A stretch of 64,000 nt of DNA from Mayfieldus sp963772265 (GCA_963772265.1 CAVYWS010000003.1:62001-126000), one strand, 5' to 3'; positions 44,873 to 53,432 are shown, counted from the first letter of the stretch. Notes: generated by a model not told the origin, from the sequence alone. Program-made: numbers and translations.

Positions 44873-45285
44873 CCGACGCCGACTCCCTCTTCGGCCAGGA
44901 GCACGTCGACACCTACCGGGCGACCGACGGCGAGACGGGACACGACTGGAAGGGCGCGCACGTGCTGCTGCTGACCACGACCGGGCGCAAGTCGGGCGAG
45001 CCGCACACCACGCCGCTGATCTACGGGCGCGGCGGGGACGCCTACCTGGTCGTCGCCTCAAAGGGCGGCGCACCGAATCCACCCGGCTGGTTTCTCAACC
45101 TCGAGGCGAATCCCGAGGTCGAGGTACAGGTGAAGGGTGACCGTTTCAAGGCCCGCGCCCGAACCGCAACTGCCGAAGAAAAGCCCAGGCTCTGGAAAAT
45201 CATGACCGAGCAGTGGCCGGCCTACGACGAGTACCAGCGCAAGACCCCGCGCGAGATCCCGGTGGTCGTTCTCGAGCCCGCCTGA
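44869..45285 (+). CDS. Deazaflavin (F420)-dependent nitroreductase family protein
   Basis: 138 residues of the DDN/DUF385 family. HVLLLTTTGRKSGEPHTTPLIYGR is the signature cofactor-binding strand-loop (key TTGRKSG and TPL), followed by VVASKGGAPNPPGWFLNLEANPEV (SKGG, P-W-NL). It overlaps the hemQ stop by 4 bases and is probably co-translated. The family uses F420, FMN or heme-type cofactors in redox of quinones or nitro compounds. Coupling with hemQ hints at tetrapyrrole or redox housekeeping. Confidence 0.87.
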   Translation: MTDADSLFGQEHVDTYRATDGETGHDWKGAHVLLLTTTGRKSGEPHTTPLIYGRGGDAYLVVASKGGAPNPPGWFLNLEANPEVEVQVKGDRFKARARTATAEEKPRLWKIMTEQWPAYDEYQRKTPREIPVVVLEPA

Positions 45286-45318
45286 GCCCGAGCTGCCTTC
45301 CCTATCCTTCCGCGTTCG

Positions 45319-46726
45319 ATGGCGAACGTCGGAACACCTGAGCCGCCCCTGCGAGTCGCCGTGATCGGCGCCGGCCCGGCCGGCTTCTACGCCTGCGAGC
45401 ACATCCTCAAGCACGAGGCGACCACGGCCGAGGTCGACCTCTTCGACCGCCTCCCCACCCCCTACGGCCTGGTCCGCGGCGGGGTCGCGCCCGACCACCC
45501 GAAGATCAAGTCGGTGACCCGCGTCTACGACAAGACCGCGGCCCGGGACGGCTTCCGCTTCTTCGGCAACGTCAAGCTCGGCGAGGACGTCTCGGTCTCC
45601 GACCTCGAGCGCCACTACCACGCGATCGTCTACACCTTCGGAGCCGAGACCGACCGCCACCTCGGGATCCCCGGGCGAGGACCTGCCCGGAAGCCACGCG
45701 GCCACCGCCTTCGTCGGCTGGTACAACGCCCACCCCGACTACGTTGACCAGGAGTTCGACCTCTCCTGCGAGCGAGCGGTGGTGATCGGCAACGGCAACG
45801 TCGCCACCGACGTCGCTCGGATGCTGGCGCTGACCGAGGAGGAGCTGCGCGAGACCGACACCGCCGATCACGCGATCGAGGCGCTGGCCGGGAACTCGAT
45901 CACCGAGATCGTCGTCCTCGGCCGCCGCGGCCCCGCCCAGGCCGCCTTCACCAACCCGGAGCTGCGCGAACTGGGTGAGATGAAGCAGGCCGACATCGTC
46001 GTCGACCCGGCCGAGCTGGAGCTCGACGAGCGCAGCCAGGCCTACCTGGGGTCCGAGGAGGCTGACATCACGACCCGCAAGAACGTCGAGATCCTGTCCG
46101 AGTTCGCGCAGCGCCCGCTCGAGGGCAAGCCGAAGAGGATCATCCTGCGCTTCCTGCGCTCGCCGATCGAGCTTCAGGGCGAGGGCCGGCTGGAGAAGGT
46201 GATCGTCGGCCGCAACGAGCTGGTCGAGAGCGGCGGCGCCCTGCGGGCCCAGGACACCGGCGAGCGCGAGGAGCTGGAGTGCGGCCTGCTGCTTCGTTCG
46301 GTCGGGTACACCGGCGTCCCGCTCGAGGGCGTTGCGTTCGACGAGAAGCGCGGCACGATCCTCAACCAGGGCGGCCGGGTGCTCGAGTCCGAGGGCGGCG
46401 AGCACCGCCACGGCCACTACACCTCCGGCTGGATCAAGCGCGGGCCCAGCGGGGTGATCGGGACCAACAAGAAGTGCGCCCAGGAGACCGTCGACGCCCT
46501 CGTCGAGGACGTCGAGGCCGGCCGGCTCGGAGCCCCGGAGGCTCCCGAGGCGGCTGCGGTCGAGGAGCTCCTGCGCGAGCGCGGAGTCGACTTCGTCAGC
46601 TACCCCGGCTGGCAGGCGATCGACGCCGCCGAGACCGCGCGCGGCGAGCCCCAGGGCCGGCCGCGAGTCAAGTTCGTGCGGGTCGAGGAGATGCTCGAGG
46701 CGGCCCGCGACTCTGTTCCCGGCTAG
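45319..46726 (+). CDS. Ferredoxin/adrenodoxin-type NADP reductase, frameshifted near 45670
   Basis: About 469 residues. It begins RVAVIGAGPAGFYACEHIL (FAD Rossmann), then VDLFDRLPTPYGLVRGGVAPDHPKIKSV, diagnostic of FprA/adrenodoxin reductase. The NADP site VVIGNGNVATDVARML lies in the second frame, followed by VVLGRRGPAQAAFTNPELRELG and SGWIKRGPSGVIGTNKKCA. One extra G in CCCGGGCGAGG at about 45670 separates the parts; repair gives HLGIPGEDLPGSHAATAFVGW. Total length is 3n+1. It reduces ferredoxins for Fe-S or P450 systems. BolA and Grx genes downstream fit an Fe-S context. Confidence 0.85.
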
Positions 46727-46891
46727 ATGAGTGACCCCACGACCACGCACGCCTGGATGACGCACGTGACTTGTCGCAGTCCGACGTCCTCGGGCGCTTG
46801 TGTGCTGCCCGCACACATCGCGCCCTGCGTCCTCGACCTGCTTGGCCACGTGCGCCCCCAGGCGCACAGCGCCGTGGTGCCACTCATCTGA
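46727..46891 (+). CDS. Possible 54-residue cysteine-containing small protein, coupled to bolA
   Basis: ATG 46727 follows the reductase TAG directly, and the TGA at 46889 overlaps the bolA ATG (ATGATG-type junction, TGATG). The predicted peptide begins MSDPTTTHAWMTH and contains three cysteines (TCRSP, GACVLP, APCVLD). Positions at both edges suit translational coupling, but composition is not diagnostic and no family is recognised. It may be chance. Confidence 0.3.
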   Translation: MSDPTTTHAWMTHVTCRSPTSSGACVLPAHIAPCVLDLLGHVRPQAHSAVVPLI

Positions 46892-47121
46892 TGGCGGACC
46901 TGGCCGAGGTCAAGTCGATGATCGAGGGGGCGCTGCCCGGCGCCGAGGTCGACGTGGTCGACGAGACCGGCCAGGGCGATCATCTGCGGGCGACCGTCCG
47001 CGCCGCGCAGTTCGAGGGGCTGAGCCGGCTCGAGCAGCACCGCCTGGTCAAGGCCGCTGTCCGCGAGCGCTTCGACGACGGATCGATCCATGCCCTTTCT
47101 GTCAAGACCTCGGTTCCCTAA
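46891..47121 (+). CDS. bolA: BolA family protein
   Basis: 76 residues from ATG 46891; the longer in-frame reading to 46771 lacks support. The BolA fold is recognisable: LAEVKSMIEGALPGAEVDVVD, GDHLRATVRAAQFEGLSRLEQHRLV (the key FEGLSRLEQHRLV matches the family F-G-s-L-v-Q-H motif), and a terminal IHALSVKT. BolA proteins bind Fe-S clusters together with CGFS monothiol glutaredoxins. The next gene, 9 bases on, encodes exactly that partner. Confidence 0.88.
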   Translation: MADLAEVKSMIEGALPGAEVDVVDETGQGDHLRATVRAAQFEGLSRLEQHRLVKAAVRERFDDGSIHALSVKTSVP

Positions 47122-47130
47122 CCTGTGGGT

Positions 47131-47517
47131 ATGCCAAATCCCGAGTTCAAGCAGCAGGTCGAGCAGCTGATCGCCGACAACCAGGTGCTTCTGTTCATGA
47201 AGGGGACGCCGGAGATGCCGCGCTGCGGGTTCTCGATGCGGGTGTCCGGGATCCTCAACTCGCTCGGAGTCGAGTACGGCTCCGTCGACGTGCTGCAGGC
47301 GCTGGAGCCGCTGCGCGAGGTGACGGGCGAGATCTCCGACTGGCGGACCTTCCCGCAGCTCTATGTCAACGGCGAGCTGGTGGGCGGCTGCGACATCGTC
47401 GAGGAGATGTACGAGTCCGGCGAGCTCGCCGAGCAGCTCGGCGTCGAGCAGCCCGAGCAGCCGGTCGCCGCGCAGCAGCCGGGCCAGGCGCCGCCGCTTC
47501 AGATCGACGAGCGCTAG
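47131..47517 (+). CDS. grxD: Monothiol (CGFS) glutaredoxin, Grx4/GrxD type
   Basis: 128 residues from ATG 47131 (a GTG two codons earlier is possible). LLFMKGTPEMPRCGFSMRV carries the CGFS active site at about residue 34. FPQLYVNGELVGGCDIVEEMYESGEL gives the cis-proline (TFPQ) and glutathione-binding GGCD. An added Gln/Pro-rich tail of about 25 residues is unusual. With BolA it forms the classical Fe-S cluster carrier complex. Confidence 0.92.
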   Translation: MPNPEFKQQVEQLIADNQVLLFMKGTPEMPRCGFSMRVSGILNSLGVEYGSVDVLQALEPLREVTGEISDWRTFPQLYVNGELVGGCDIVEEMYESGELAEQLGVEQPEQPVAAQQPGQAPPLQIDER

Positions 47518-47537
47518 CCGGGGCTCGGGCGCAGGCG

Positions 47538-48299
47538 ATGCCCGAAGGAATCCTCCCCGACTACTCCCGCCAATCCCAGACCTACGACAGCACCCGCGGC
47601 GCCAGCCCGATCGTGGTCGCAGCGATTCTCGAGGCGATCGACGGCGCTCCCGGGAGTCGGCTCGCCGACATCGGCGGCGGGACCGGAAACTACGCGCTGC
47701 CCCTGGCCCGGCGCGGCTGGCGGCCGCTGGTGGTCGACCGCTCGCCGGAGATGCTCGAGCACGCCGACGGCAAGGGCCTCGAGACCCTGCTCGCCGATGC
47801 CCAGGAGCTGCCCCTCGACGACGAGAGCTTCGACGCCGTCCTGCTGATCTCGATGCTCCATCACGTCGACGACCCGCGGGCGGCGCTGGCGGAGGCGAAG
47901 CGGGTGCTTCGCCCCGGGGGCCGGCTGGCGCTGAAGATGTTCAGCCGCGAGGACGTCGAGGGGCTCTGGCTCTACGACTACTTCCCCGCCTCTCGCGGCT
48001 GGATGATCGAGACCCACCCCTCCTCGGCCCAGTTCGAGGCGATGCTGCCCGGCGCGCGGAAGTCGCGGCTGGTGCTCAACGACCTCAGCGACGCATCGAT
48101 GGCGGCGCTGACCGGGCGCCCCGACCTGATCCTGGAGCAGCGCTGGCGGCGCCAGACGAGCTACTTCGAGCGCATGGGCCGCGACCACCCCGGGGAGCTC
48201 GAGTCGGGGCTGCGGCGGCTCGCGGAGGACCTCGAGGCGGGGCGGGTGCCGCGCGGCGACGGCGGCAGCGCGACCTTCATCTCCTGGCGCAAGCCTTGA
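47538..48299 (+). CDS. Class I SAM-dependent methyltransferase (UbiE/type 11)
   Basis: 253 residues from ATG 47538. Motif I is LADIGGGTGNYALPLA, followed by LVVDRSPEMLEHA, LPLDDESFDAVLLISMLHHVDDP and RVLRPGGRLALKMFS. That is a complete methyltransf_11 set. The C-terminal 90 residues would define the substrate but match nothing I recognise. It follows the glutaredoxin gene by 20 bases and is probably in the same transcript. Confidence 0.83.
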   Translation: MPEGILPDYSRQSQTYDSTRGASPIVVAAILEAIDGAPGSRLADIGGGTGNYALPLARRGWRPLVVDRSPEMLEHADGKGLETLLADAQELPLDDESFDAVLLISMLHHVDDPRAALAEAKRVLRPGGRLALKMFSREDVEGLWLYDYFPASRGWMIETHPSSAQFEAMLPGARKSRLVLNDLSDASMAALTGRPDLILEQRWRRQTSYFERMGRDHPGELESGLRRLAEDLEAGRVPRGDGGSATFISWRKP

Positions 48300-48312
48300 A
48301 GCTTCGCAGCCT

Positions 48313-49017
48313 CTAATCGGGGCTGCCGTCGCCTCCGGCCGCGGAGGGTTGAGGATGCTCGCCGCGCACAAGCTGGTAGGCAAGGGCCCCGAGGCTCGCC
48401 CCGGCGATCGGCCCGACGACATAGACCCAGAAATCGCGCCACTCCCCGCTGATCAGCGCCGGCCCGAAGCTGCGGGCCGGGTTCATCGAGGCCCCGGTCA
48501 AGGGTCCACCGAACAGGGCATCGAGACCGATCGTCCCACCAATCGCAATCGCCGCGGCGGCGCCGGCGGCCCGTGTGTCGGTGGCCACGGCCATGATCAC
48601 GAACATCAGGAACATCGTCATGACCAGCTCGTAAACGACTGCGCTTCCCGCCCCGATCGAAGGCGTGGTCGCTCCCAGCGCCGCCGGCTGGTCGGTCCAG
48701 ACCGCCAGCAGCAGCGCCGCCGCAGCGGTGGCCCCGACGAGCTGGGCGGCGACGTAGACGACGGCATCACGAGCCGGGAAATGGCGGGTCAGGGTGAAGG
48801 CCAGCGTCACGGAGGGGTTGATGTGCGCCCCGGAGAGGTGTCCGGTGGCATAGACCATCGCCATGATCACGAGACCGAAGACCAGAGCGACGCCGATGGT
48901 TCCGAGATCGCCGTGCTCGGCGTCGGTGATGATCGCCCCGCATCCCGCGAAGACCAGGCTGAATGCGGCGAAACCCTCGGCGGCCGCGCGCCGGCCAAGC
49001 GAAAGCGAACGGTCCAC
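48313..49017 (-). CDS. Aquaglyceroporin-type MIP channel in the arsenic cluster
   Basis: 234 residues with six helices and the two half-membrane motifs, here INPS (SGAHINPSVTLAF) and MNPA (GASMNPARSFGPAL); the first is NPS rather than NPA. It starts directly after the arsC stop (one base apart), giving the order metallophosphoesterase-arsC-MIP. In Sinorhizobium meliloti, AqpS next to arsC lets arsenite made by ArsC leave the cell, and the same role fits here. No ArsB or Acr3 pump is in the window. Confidence 0.85.
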   Translation of the reverse strand: MDRSLSLGRRAAAEGFAAFSLVFAGCGAIITDAEHGDLGTIGVALVFGLVIMAMVYATGHLSGAHINPSVTLAFTLTRHFPARDAVVYVAAQLVGATAAAALLLAVWTDQPAALGATTPSIGAGSAVVYELVMTMFLMFVIMAVATDTRAAGAAAAIAIGGTIGLDALFGGPLTGASMNPARSFGPALISGEWRDFWVYVVGPIAGASLGALAYQLVRGEHPQPSAAGGDGSPD

Positions 49018-49635
49018 CTAGGCCCTCGCCAACGGCTCGCAGACTTCGGCGCGAAGGCATTCCCGCGCCCGGCGATCGGCCAGGGTCATCGTGAAGCTCC
49101 GGATCGGCGCGTCGTCGTAGTCGCCAAGGATCGCGTCGGCGCAGGCGCGGATCTCATCCGCGGACCTCAGGCCCTCGAACTCCTCGACCAACGATGGCAG
49201 CAGGCGGGCGAGGCGGAATTGATGCGCGGTCTGGTCGGAGCGGACGTCGTCGATTCGCTCCTCCAGCAGCTCGTTGACTCGCTCCTCGATCTGATCGCGG
49301 ATTTCCCTCACCTCTTCGATTGGCCGCCCAGCCGGGTCGGCGATATCCCAGTCCTCGACGGTCGTCGGCACGTACGGGCAGGCTGCCCCGCAGTTGAGCG
49401 TGATCGCCCAGTCGGCGTGCAGCTGCATCTCCAGGTCGAGCTTCTTTGGACGGCGCCCCGAGATGTCGATGCCGATCTCCTTCATCACCTCGACCACCTC
49501 GGGGTGGACCCGGTCGGCCGGCCGCTGGCCCGCCGACTCGGCCCGGATGTCGTCGGGCGCATGCAGCTCGAACAGTGCCTGAGCCATCTGTGAGCGCCCC
49601 GCGTTCTGGGTGCAAACGAACAACACGTACTTCAT
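49018..49635 (-). CDS. arsC: Arsenate reductase (LMW-phosphatase type) with C-terminal three-helix domain
   Basis: 205 residues. The catalytic loop is FVCTQNAGRSQMA (CX5R, Cys8); a second thiol region is LNCGAACPYVP near 80-90, and DP-G follows at WDIADPAGRP. The roughly 70 C-terminal residues (HQFRLARLLPSLVEEFEGLRS to RARECLRA) resemble the three-helix module attached to actinobacterial low-molecular-weight phosphatases. It sits between a metallophosphoesterase gene and the aquaporin gene and is expressed from the ArsR-controlled divergent promoter. Confidence 0.88.
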   Translation of the reverse strand: MKYVLFVCTQNAGRSQMAQALFELHAPDDIRAESAGQRPADRVHPEVVEVMKEIGIDISGRRPKKLDLEMQLHADWAITLNCGAACPYVPTTVEDWDIADPAGRPIEEVREIRDQIEERVNELLEERIDDVRSDQTAHQFRLARLLPSLVEEFEGLRSADEIRACADAILGDYDDAPIRSFTMTLADRRARECLRAEVCEPLARA

Positions 49636-49646
49636 CTCGATCCTCC

Positions 49647-50366
49647 CTATGCAGCCGTCAGCAACTTCTCTCCGTACTCGGCGGGAAGCCCGGCGGCGGC
49701 CACCTCCCGAGCAACGTACTCGGCGTCGTATTGGAAACGTTCGATACGAGCCTCAAGCTCGGCGCCAGGGTCTTCCACGACCGCGAAGGCCCCGCGCGGG
49801 TCGCCGTCCTTCGGCTTGCCCACAGAGCCGCAGTTGACGAAGAGAACTCCGCCGTATTCGTGGATCCAGGGTTGGTGCGTGTGGCCGAAGACGAGCGCGT
49901 CGCACCCCGCGCCCGCGGCGATCCGCTCGAACGTGTGCGCCGGCTTGTCCTCGAACAGATACTCGTTGACCTTGCGCGGAGACCCGTGGACGAGTCGGAC
50001 CTCCTTGCCCCCGATCTCGAAGCGAAGGTCGAAGGGCAGCTCCCGCATGAACTCCTTCGAGCGCCGGTCGGTGTGCTCCAGGGTCCAGGCGATCGACTTC
50101 TCCCCCAACTCTCGATCGTGGGGATCCCGATAGGCGCAGCCGCAGTCCTCGAGGTCGCGCCCGATCGCGTAGTCGTAATTGCCGTAGATGGTCGGAATCC
50201 GGCGCTCCTCGATCAACCGGCAGACCTCGTTGGGCCAGGGCCCATAGCCGACCAGGTCGCCGCCGCAATAGACCGCGTCGACGCCGATCTGATCGATCCG
50301 CGCGATCGCCGCTTCGAGGGCCGGCAGATTGCCATGGATGTCGGTGATGATCGCGACCCTGTCCAT
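49647..50366 (-). CDS. Calcineurin-like metallophosphoesterase (YfcE/MJ0936 type)
   Basis: 239 residues starting MDRVAIITDIHGNLPALEAA, with metal ligands in TDIHGN, YCGGDLVGYGP (GD), YGNYD (GN-D), LVHGSPR and VFGHTHQP (GHTH). This is a complete Metallophos_2 site. It is the first gene of the leftward arsenic operon, and its ATG lies about three bases from the predicted transcription start. Its role in arsenic handling is unknown. Related phosphoesterases act on small phosphodiesters or phosphomonoesters. Confidence 0.85.
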   Translation of the reverse strand: MDRVAIITDIHGNLPALEAAIARIDQIGVDAVYCGGDLVGYGPWPNEVCRLIEERRIPTIYGNYDYAIGRDLEDCGCAYRDPHDRELGEKSIAWTLEHTDRRSKEFMRELPFDLRFEIGGKEVRLVHGSPRKVNEYLFEDKPAHTFERIAAGAGCDALVFGHTHQPWIHEYGGVLFVNCGSVGKPKDGDPRGAFAVVEDPGAELEARIERFQYDAEYVAREVAAAGLPAEYGEKLLTAA

Positions 50367-50375
50367 CGCGAGAGG

Positions 50376-50414
50376 ATCCTATCGATTGACAAATGTCACT
50401 TCAATCGATATACG
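50376..50414. promoter_or_regulatory. Bidirectional ArsR operator with two face-to-face promoters
   Basis: Perfect inverted repeat TATCGATTGA (50380-50389) and TCAATCGATA (50401-50410) with an 11-base spacer. Rightward promoter: TTGACA 50386-50391, 17 bases, TATACG 50409-50414, which predicts transcription to start at or one base before the arsR ATG 50422. Leftward promoter: TTGAAG (50404-50399), 17 bases, TAGGAT (50381-50376), starting about three bases before ATG 50366. A repressor bound here would block both. Confidence 0.75.
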
Positions 50415-50421
50415 TAGATCG

Positions 50422-50775
50422 ATGGCGATCGATCTGGAGCTTGCTCCAAAGCAGAAGCGGCCGGCGGGCGAGCCTTGTTGCGAACCGGTCGTCTACCCCG
50501 ACATCGAGCGGGAGCAGGCCGAAAGGATGGCTTCCGTCGCCAAGGCGCTCGGCGATCCGATCCGCATGCAGCTGGTCGACGTGTTGCGCAAGCACGCCGG
50601 CAAGGTGTGCGTCTGCGAACTAGTCCCCCTCTTCGACCTCTCACAGCCGACCGTCTCGCACCACCTAAAGGTCCTGCGCCAGGCGGGCATCGTCGAATCC
50701 GAGCGCCAGGGACTCTGGGCCTACTACTACGTCAAACCCGATGCGGTGAAGGAGCTTGCGAAATGGCTGAGCTGA
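50422..50775 (+). CDS. arsR: ArsR family arsenite-responsive repressor
   Basis: 117 residues from ATG 50422. The winged helix contains ERMASVAKALGDPIRMQLVDVL and recognition helix SQPTVSHHLKVLRQAGI. The As(III) site CVCEL (CXC) lies at the start of the DNA-binding helix pair, and an additional CC pair occurs near residue 18 (GEPCCEP). The predicted promoter places the start codon at or next to +1, so the mRNA is probably leaderless. The stop overlaps the arsM start. It should autoregulate and control the divergent operon. Confidence 0.92.
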   Translation: MAIDLELAPKQKRPAGEPCCEPVVYPDIEREQAERMASVAKALGDPIRMQLVDVLRKHAGKVCVCELVPLFDLSQPTVSHHLKVLRQAGIVESERQGLWAYYYVKPDAVKELAKWLS

Positions 50776-51555
50776 ACACGGACGAGGAGATTCGCGAGGC
50801 AGTGCGCGAGAGCTATGCGGACGCGGCGAAGGCGGCGCGCGCCGGCGAAGGAGCGTCCTGCGGGCCCTCCGGGTGCGGCTGCGGCAGCGCCGTCCTTCCC
50901 GAGGAGCAGCGAGAAGTCTTTGGCTCCTCCCTGTACTCAGACGGCGAGCGCGAGGAACTGCCTGAGACGGCGCAGCTTGCATCGCTGGGCTGCGGCAATC
51001 CGACCGCGGTCGCCGAGCTGCACGAGGGCGAGACCGTCCTCGACCTCGGCTCCGGCGGCGGCATCGACGTCCTGCTTTCGGCGCGACGGGTCGGGGCGGC
51101 CGGCAAGGCCTACGGGCTCGACATGACCGACGAGATGCTGGAGCTGGCCCGGTCCAACCAGCGCAGGGCGGGGGTCGAGAACGTCGAGTTTCTGAAGGGG
51201 ACCATCGAGCAGATTCCGCTCGCCGACGAGTCGGTCGACGTCGTGATCTCAAACTGCGTGATCAACCTCTCGGCCGACAAGCGCCAGGTTCTGCGCGAGG
51301 CGGCCCGCGTCCTCGGGCCCGGCGGTCGTTTCGCGGTCACCGATGTGATCGCCGACCCCGACATGGACGAGGCAACCCGGGCCGACATGAAGCAGTGGAC
51401 CGGGTGTGTGGCCGGTGCCCTGACCCGGGTCCGAATTCGAGCATGCCCTCGAGGCGGCCGGCTTCGAAGAGATCGAGGTCCGCGAAACCCACCGCGTGCA
51501 CGAGCATGCCGGCTCGGCGATCGTCCGCGCCCGCAAGCCGGCGCGAAAACGCTAG
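50763..51555 (+). CDS. arsM: Arsenite S-adenosylmethionine methyltransferase, frameshifted near 51427
   Basis: About 264 residues. It overlaps the arsR end by 13 bases (ATG 50763). SAM motif VLDLGSGGGIDVLLSARR is clear. The three arsenic-binding cysteines of ArsM are present in SLGCGNP, VISNCVINL and WTGCVAGAL. At 51427 one extra G (CGGGTCC) shifts the frame; the other frame continues EFEHALEAAGFEEIEVRETHRV and stops at 51555. Total length is 3n+1. It methylates As(III) to volatile or less retained forms. The N-terminal GPSGCGCG motif is common in this group. Confidence 0.87.
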
Positions 51556-51561
51556 AGGCGC

Positions 51562-51939
51562 CTAGACGCTCGCGGCCTGCTCGGCCGCGTCCTCGCGGAC
51601 CTGGAAGGAGGAGCCGCAGCCGCAGGCGGCGACCACGTTGGGGTTGTTGACCGAGAAGCCGGCCCCCTGGAGTCCCTCGACGTAGTCGACCTCGGAGCCG
51701 AAGACGAACTGCATGCTGACCTTGTCGACGACCACCGAGACGCCATCGACCTCGAACACGTTGTCGTCGTCCTTTGGGCGGTCGAAGGCGAGCGCGTACT
51801 GAAAGCCAGAGCAGCCGCCGCCCCGCACCGCGACCCGCAGGGCCTGGCCCTCTGAATCCTCCTGGCCGGAGAGCAGCTCGCGGACCTTGCCCGCCGCCAC
51901 CTCGGTGAGGGTGATCGCTGTCTGTGGCGTCTCCGTCAT
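51562..51939 (-). CDS. erpA: A-type iron-sulfur carrier (ErpA/IscA/HesB)
   Basis: 125 residues. It opens ITLTEVAAGKVRELL, then VRGGGCSGFQYALAFD with the first cysteine and AACGCGSSFQV with the CGCG pair, giving the three-cysteine pattern of A-type carriers. GFSVNNPN is also typical. It delivers Fe-S clusters to apo-enzymes. It is convergent with arsM, with only 6 bases between stops. With bolA, grxD and the ferredoxin reductase elsewhere in the window, it completes an Fe-S trafficking set. Confidence 0.9.
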   Translation of the reverse strand: MTETPQTAITLTEVAAGKVRELLSGQEDSEGQALRVAVRGGGCSGFQYALAFDRPKDDDNVFEVDGVSVVVDKVSMQFVFGSEVDYVEGLQGAGFSVNNPNVVAACGCGSSFQVREDAAEQAASV

Positions 51940-51972
51940 TGCTTTACAAATGATAGCGGTGAGAGGGGGCGC

Positions 51973-52236
51973 CTAACCGCCGTACTCGTGGTCCAGGTAC
52001 TGGGCTATTCGCTTCGAGTCGTGGATCACCTCGTCGCCGTCGACCAGGACCGGCACCCGGCTCTGGCTGGTGAGCTCGACGATCTCGGGGCGGTCCTTGC
52101 GCGAATAGGGCACGCGCACGGTGCGGTACTCGAGCCCGTGCTTGCCGAGGCGGCGGGCGACGGCACCGCAGGGGCAGAGGAAGTTGGTCGGGGTGCGGCA
52201 GCGAAACAGAACCCGCTTCGAATCGGATTCGCTCAT
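51973..52236 (-). CDS. Glutaredoxin/GST N-terminal-like thioredoxin-fold protein
   Basis: 87 residues from ATG 52236, which overlaps the epimerase stop by 4 bases (ATGA). The thioredoxin half-fold of GST_N_3 is visible: VLFRCRTPTNFLCPCGAVARRL with a CPC active site, QSRVPVLVDGDEVIHDSKRIAQYLD with cis-proline (RVPVL) and the S-K-I motif. There is no C-terminal GST domain. Probably a small redox protein. Confidence 0.75.
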   Translation of the reverse strand: MSESDSKRVLFRCRTPTNFLCPCGAVARRLGKHGLEYRTVRVPYSRKDRPEIVELTSQSRVPVLVDGDEVIHDSKRIAQYLDHEYGG

Positions 52237-53297
52237 CCCAGGCCGACCCTCTCCCCGAGCTGAAGCGCGCGTCCGACGACGCGCAGCGCGAGGTCGCTGC
52301 GGGGGGCCCGCCCGACCCGGTCTCCGAGCCGCTCGGCCAGCCAGTTGACGGTGTCCTCCAGCGTCTCCTCGTGGGGACGGGGCTTGAAGCCGAGCTCCTT
52401 GCGCGCCTTGGTCGAGCGGTAGGTCCACCAGTGCTCGGCCGAGCGCAGCTCGTCCTCGGCGACGGGCACCGGTAGACCGACCCGCCGCGCCGCCGAAACG
52501 GTGACGCTGGTCAGCCGCGGCGTCACCTTGACCGGCGGGGCCGGCACCCCGGCGATCCGAGCGATGTCGGCGAACAGCCGGCCGAGGGTGAAGTTGCGCC
52601 CGCCGAGGATGTAGCGCTCGCCGACCTTGCCCTTGCCGGCGGCGAGCAGATGGCCGGCGGCGATGTCGCGCACGTCGACGATGTTCAAACCCCCGTCGAC
52701 GTAGAAGGGGATCTGGCGCAGCATCACCCGTTTGACCAGGGCGTTGGAGGAGCGAGCGCCCCCACTGGGATCGTCGGGCCCGAGGACGAAGGTCGGGTTG
52801 ACGACTATCAGGGGCAAGCCTTGCGCCGCGGCCCGCAGCGCCTCGACCTCCGCCTCGTGCTTGGAGTTGACGTAGGCGATCCCGAGGTGGCCGGCGGAGA
52901 AGGCCTGGCCTTCGTCAGCGGTGCCTCCGGGCTTGGCGGGGCCGATCGCGCCGGCCGACGAGGTGTGGACGACCCGCTCGACATCGGCACGAAGCGCTTC
53001 CTCGACGACATTGCGGGTTCCGGTCACGTTGACCTCGAACACCCTCTCGCGCTGGCTGGCCCGCATCGAGGTCGAGCCGGCGACGTGAAAGACGGTGGCG
53101 GCTCCCTTGACCGCCCGCCGCACCGCGCGGCGATCGGTGATGTCTCCTGTGACCCGCTCGAACTCCAGATCCGCGAGGTGATCGAGATCGGATCCGCGGC
53201 GCACCAGAAGCCGCAGCTCGTCCCCGCGCTTGGCCAGGGCACGGGCGAGGTGGCTGCCGATGAAGCCGGAGGCGCCGGTTACCAGCGTCTTGGCCAT
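52233..53297 (-). CDS. NAD-dependent epimerase/dehydratase (HpnA/DFR-like extended SDR)
   Basis: 354 residues from ATG 53297. LVTGASGFIGSHLARAL is the extended-SDR NAD(P) motif (TGASGFIG), followed by VTGDITD, FHVAGSTSM and the catalytic YVNSKHEAE (YXXXK). IVVNPTFVLGPDDP and the C-terminal RSTKARKELGFKPR complete the family. It is most like dihydroflavonol-reductase/hopanoid-associated epimerase HpnA. Substrate not predictable. Two genes, this and the small thioredoxin-fold protein, form an operon. Confidence 0.83.
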   Translation of the reverse strand: MAKTLVTGASGFIGSHLARALAKRGDELRLLVRRGSDLDHLADLEFERVTGDITDRRAVRRAVKGAATVFHVAGSTSMRASQRERVFEVNVTGTRNVVEEALRADVERVVHTSSAGAIGPAKPGGTADEGQAFSAGHLGIAYVNSKHEAEVEALRAAAQGLPLIVVNPTFVLGPDDPSGGARSSNALVKRVMLRQIPFYVDGGLNIVDVRDIAAGHLLAAGKGKVGERYILGGRNFTLGRLFADIARIAGVPAPPVKVTPRLTSVTVSAARRVGLPVPVAEDELRSAEHWWTYRSTKARKELGFKPRPHEETLEDTVNWLAERLGDRVGRAPRSDLALRVVGRALQLGERVGLG

Positions 53298-53432
53298 CAC
53301 ACCAACCGAAGTTCGCGCTCGGCCCCAGGCCAAGCTCTCTTGAAGAGCCTCGCGCTCACAGGCGAATGCTAGTCGCGCGCCATGATCGGGCCGGCCGATC
53401 GCGTTGCGACGGCTACTGATAGAACCGCGCCC

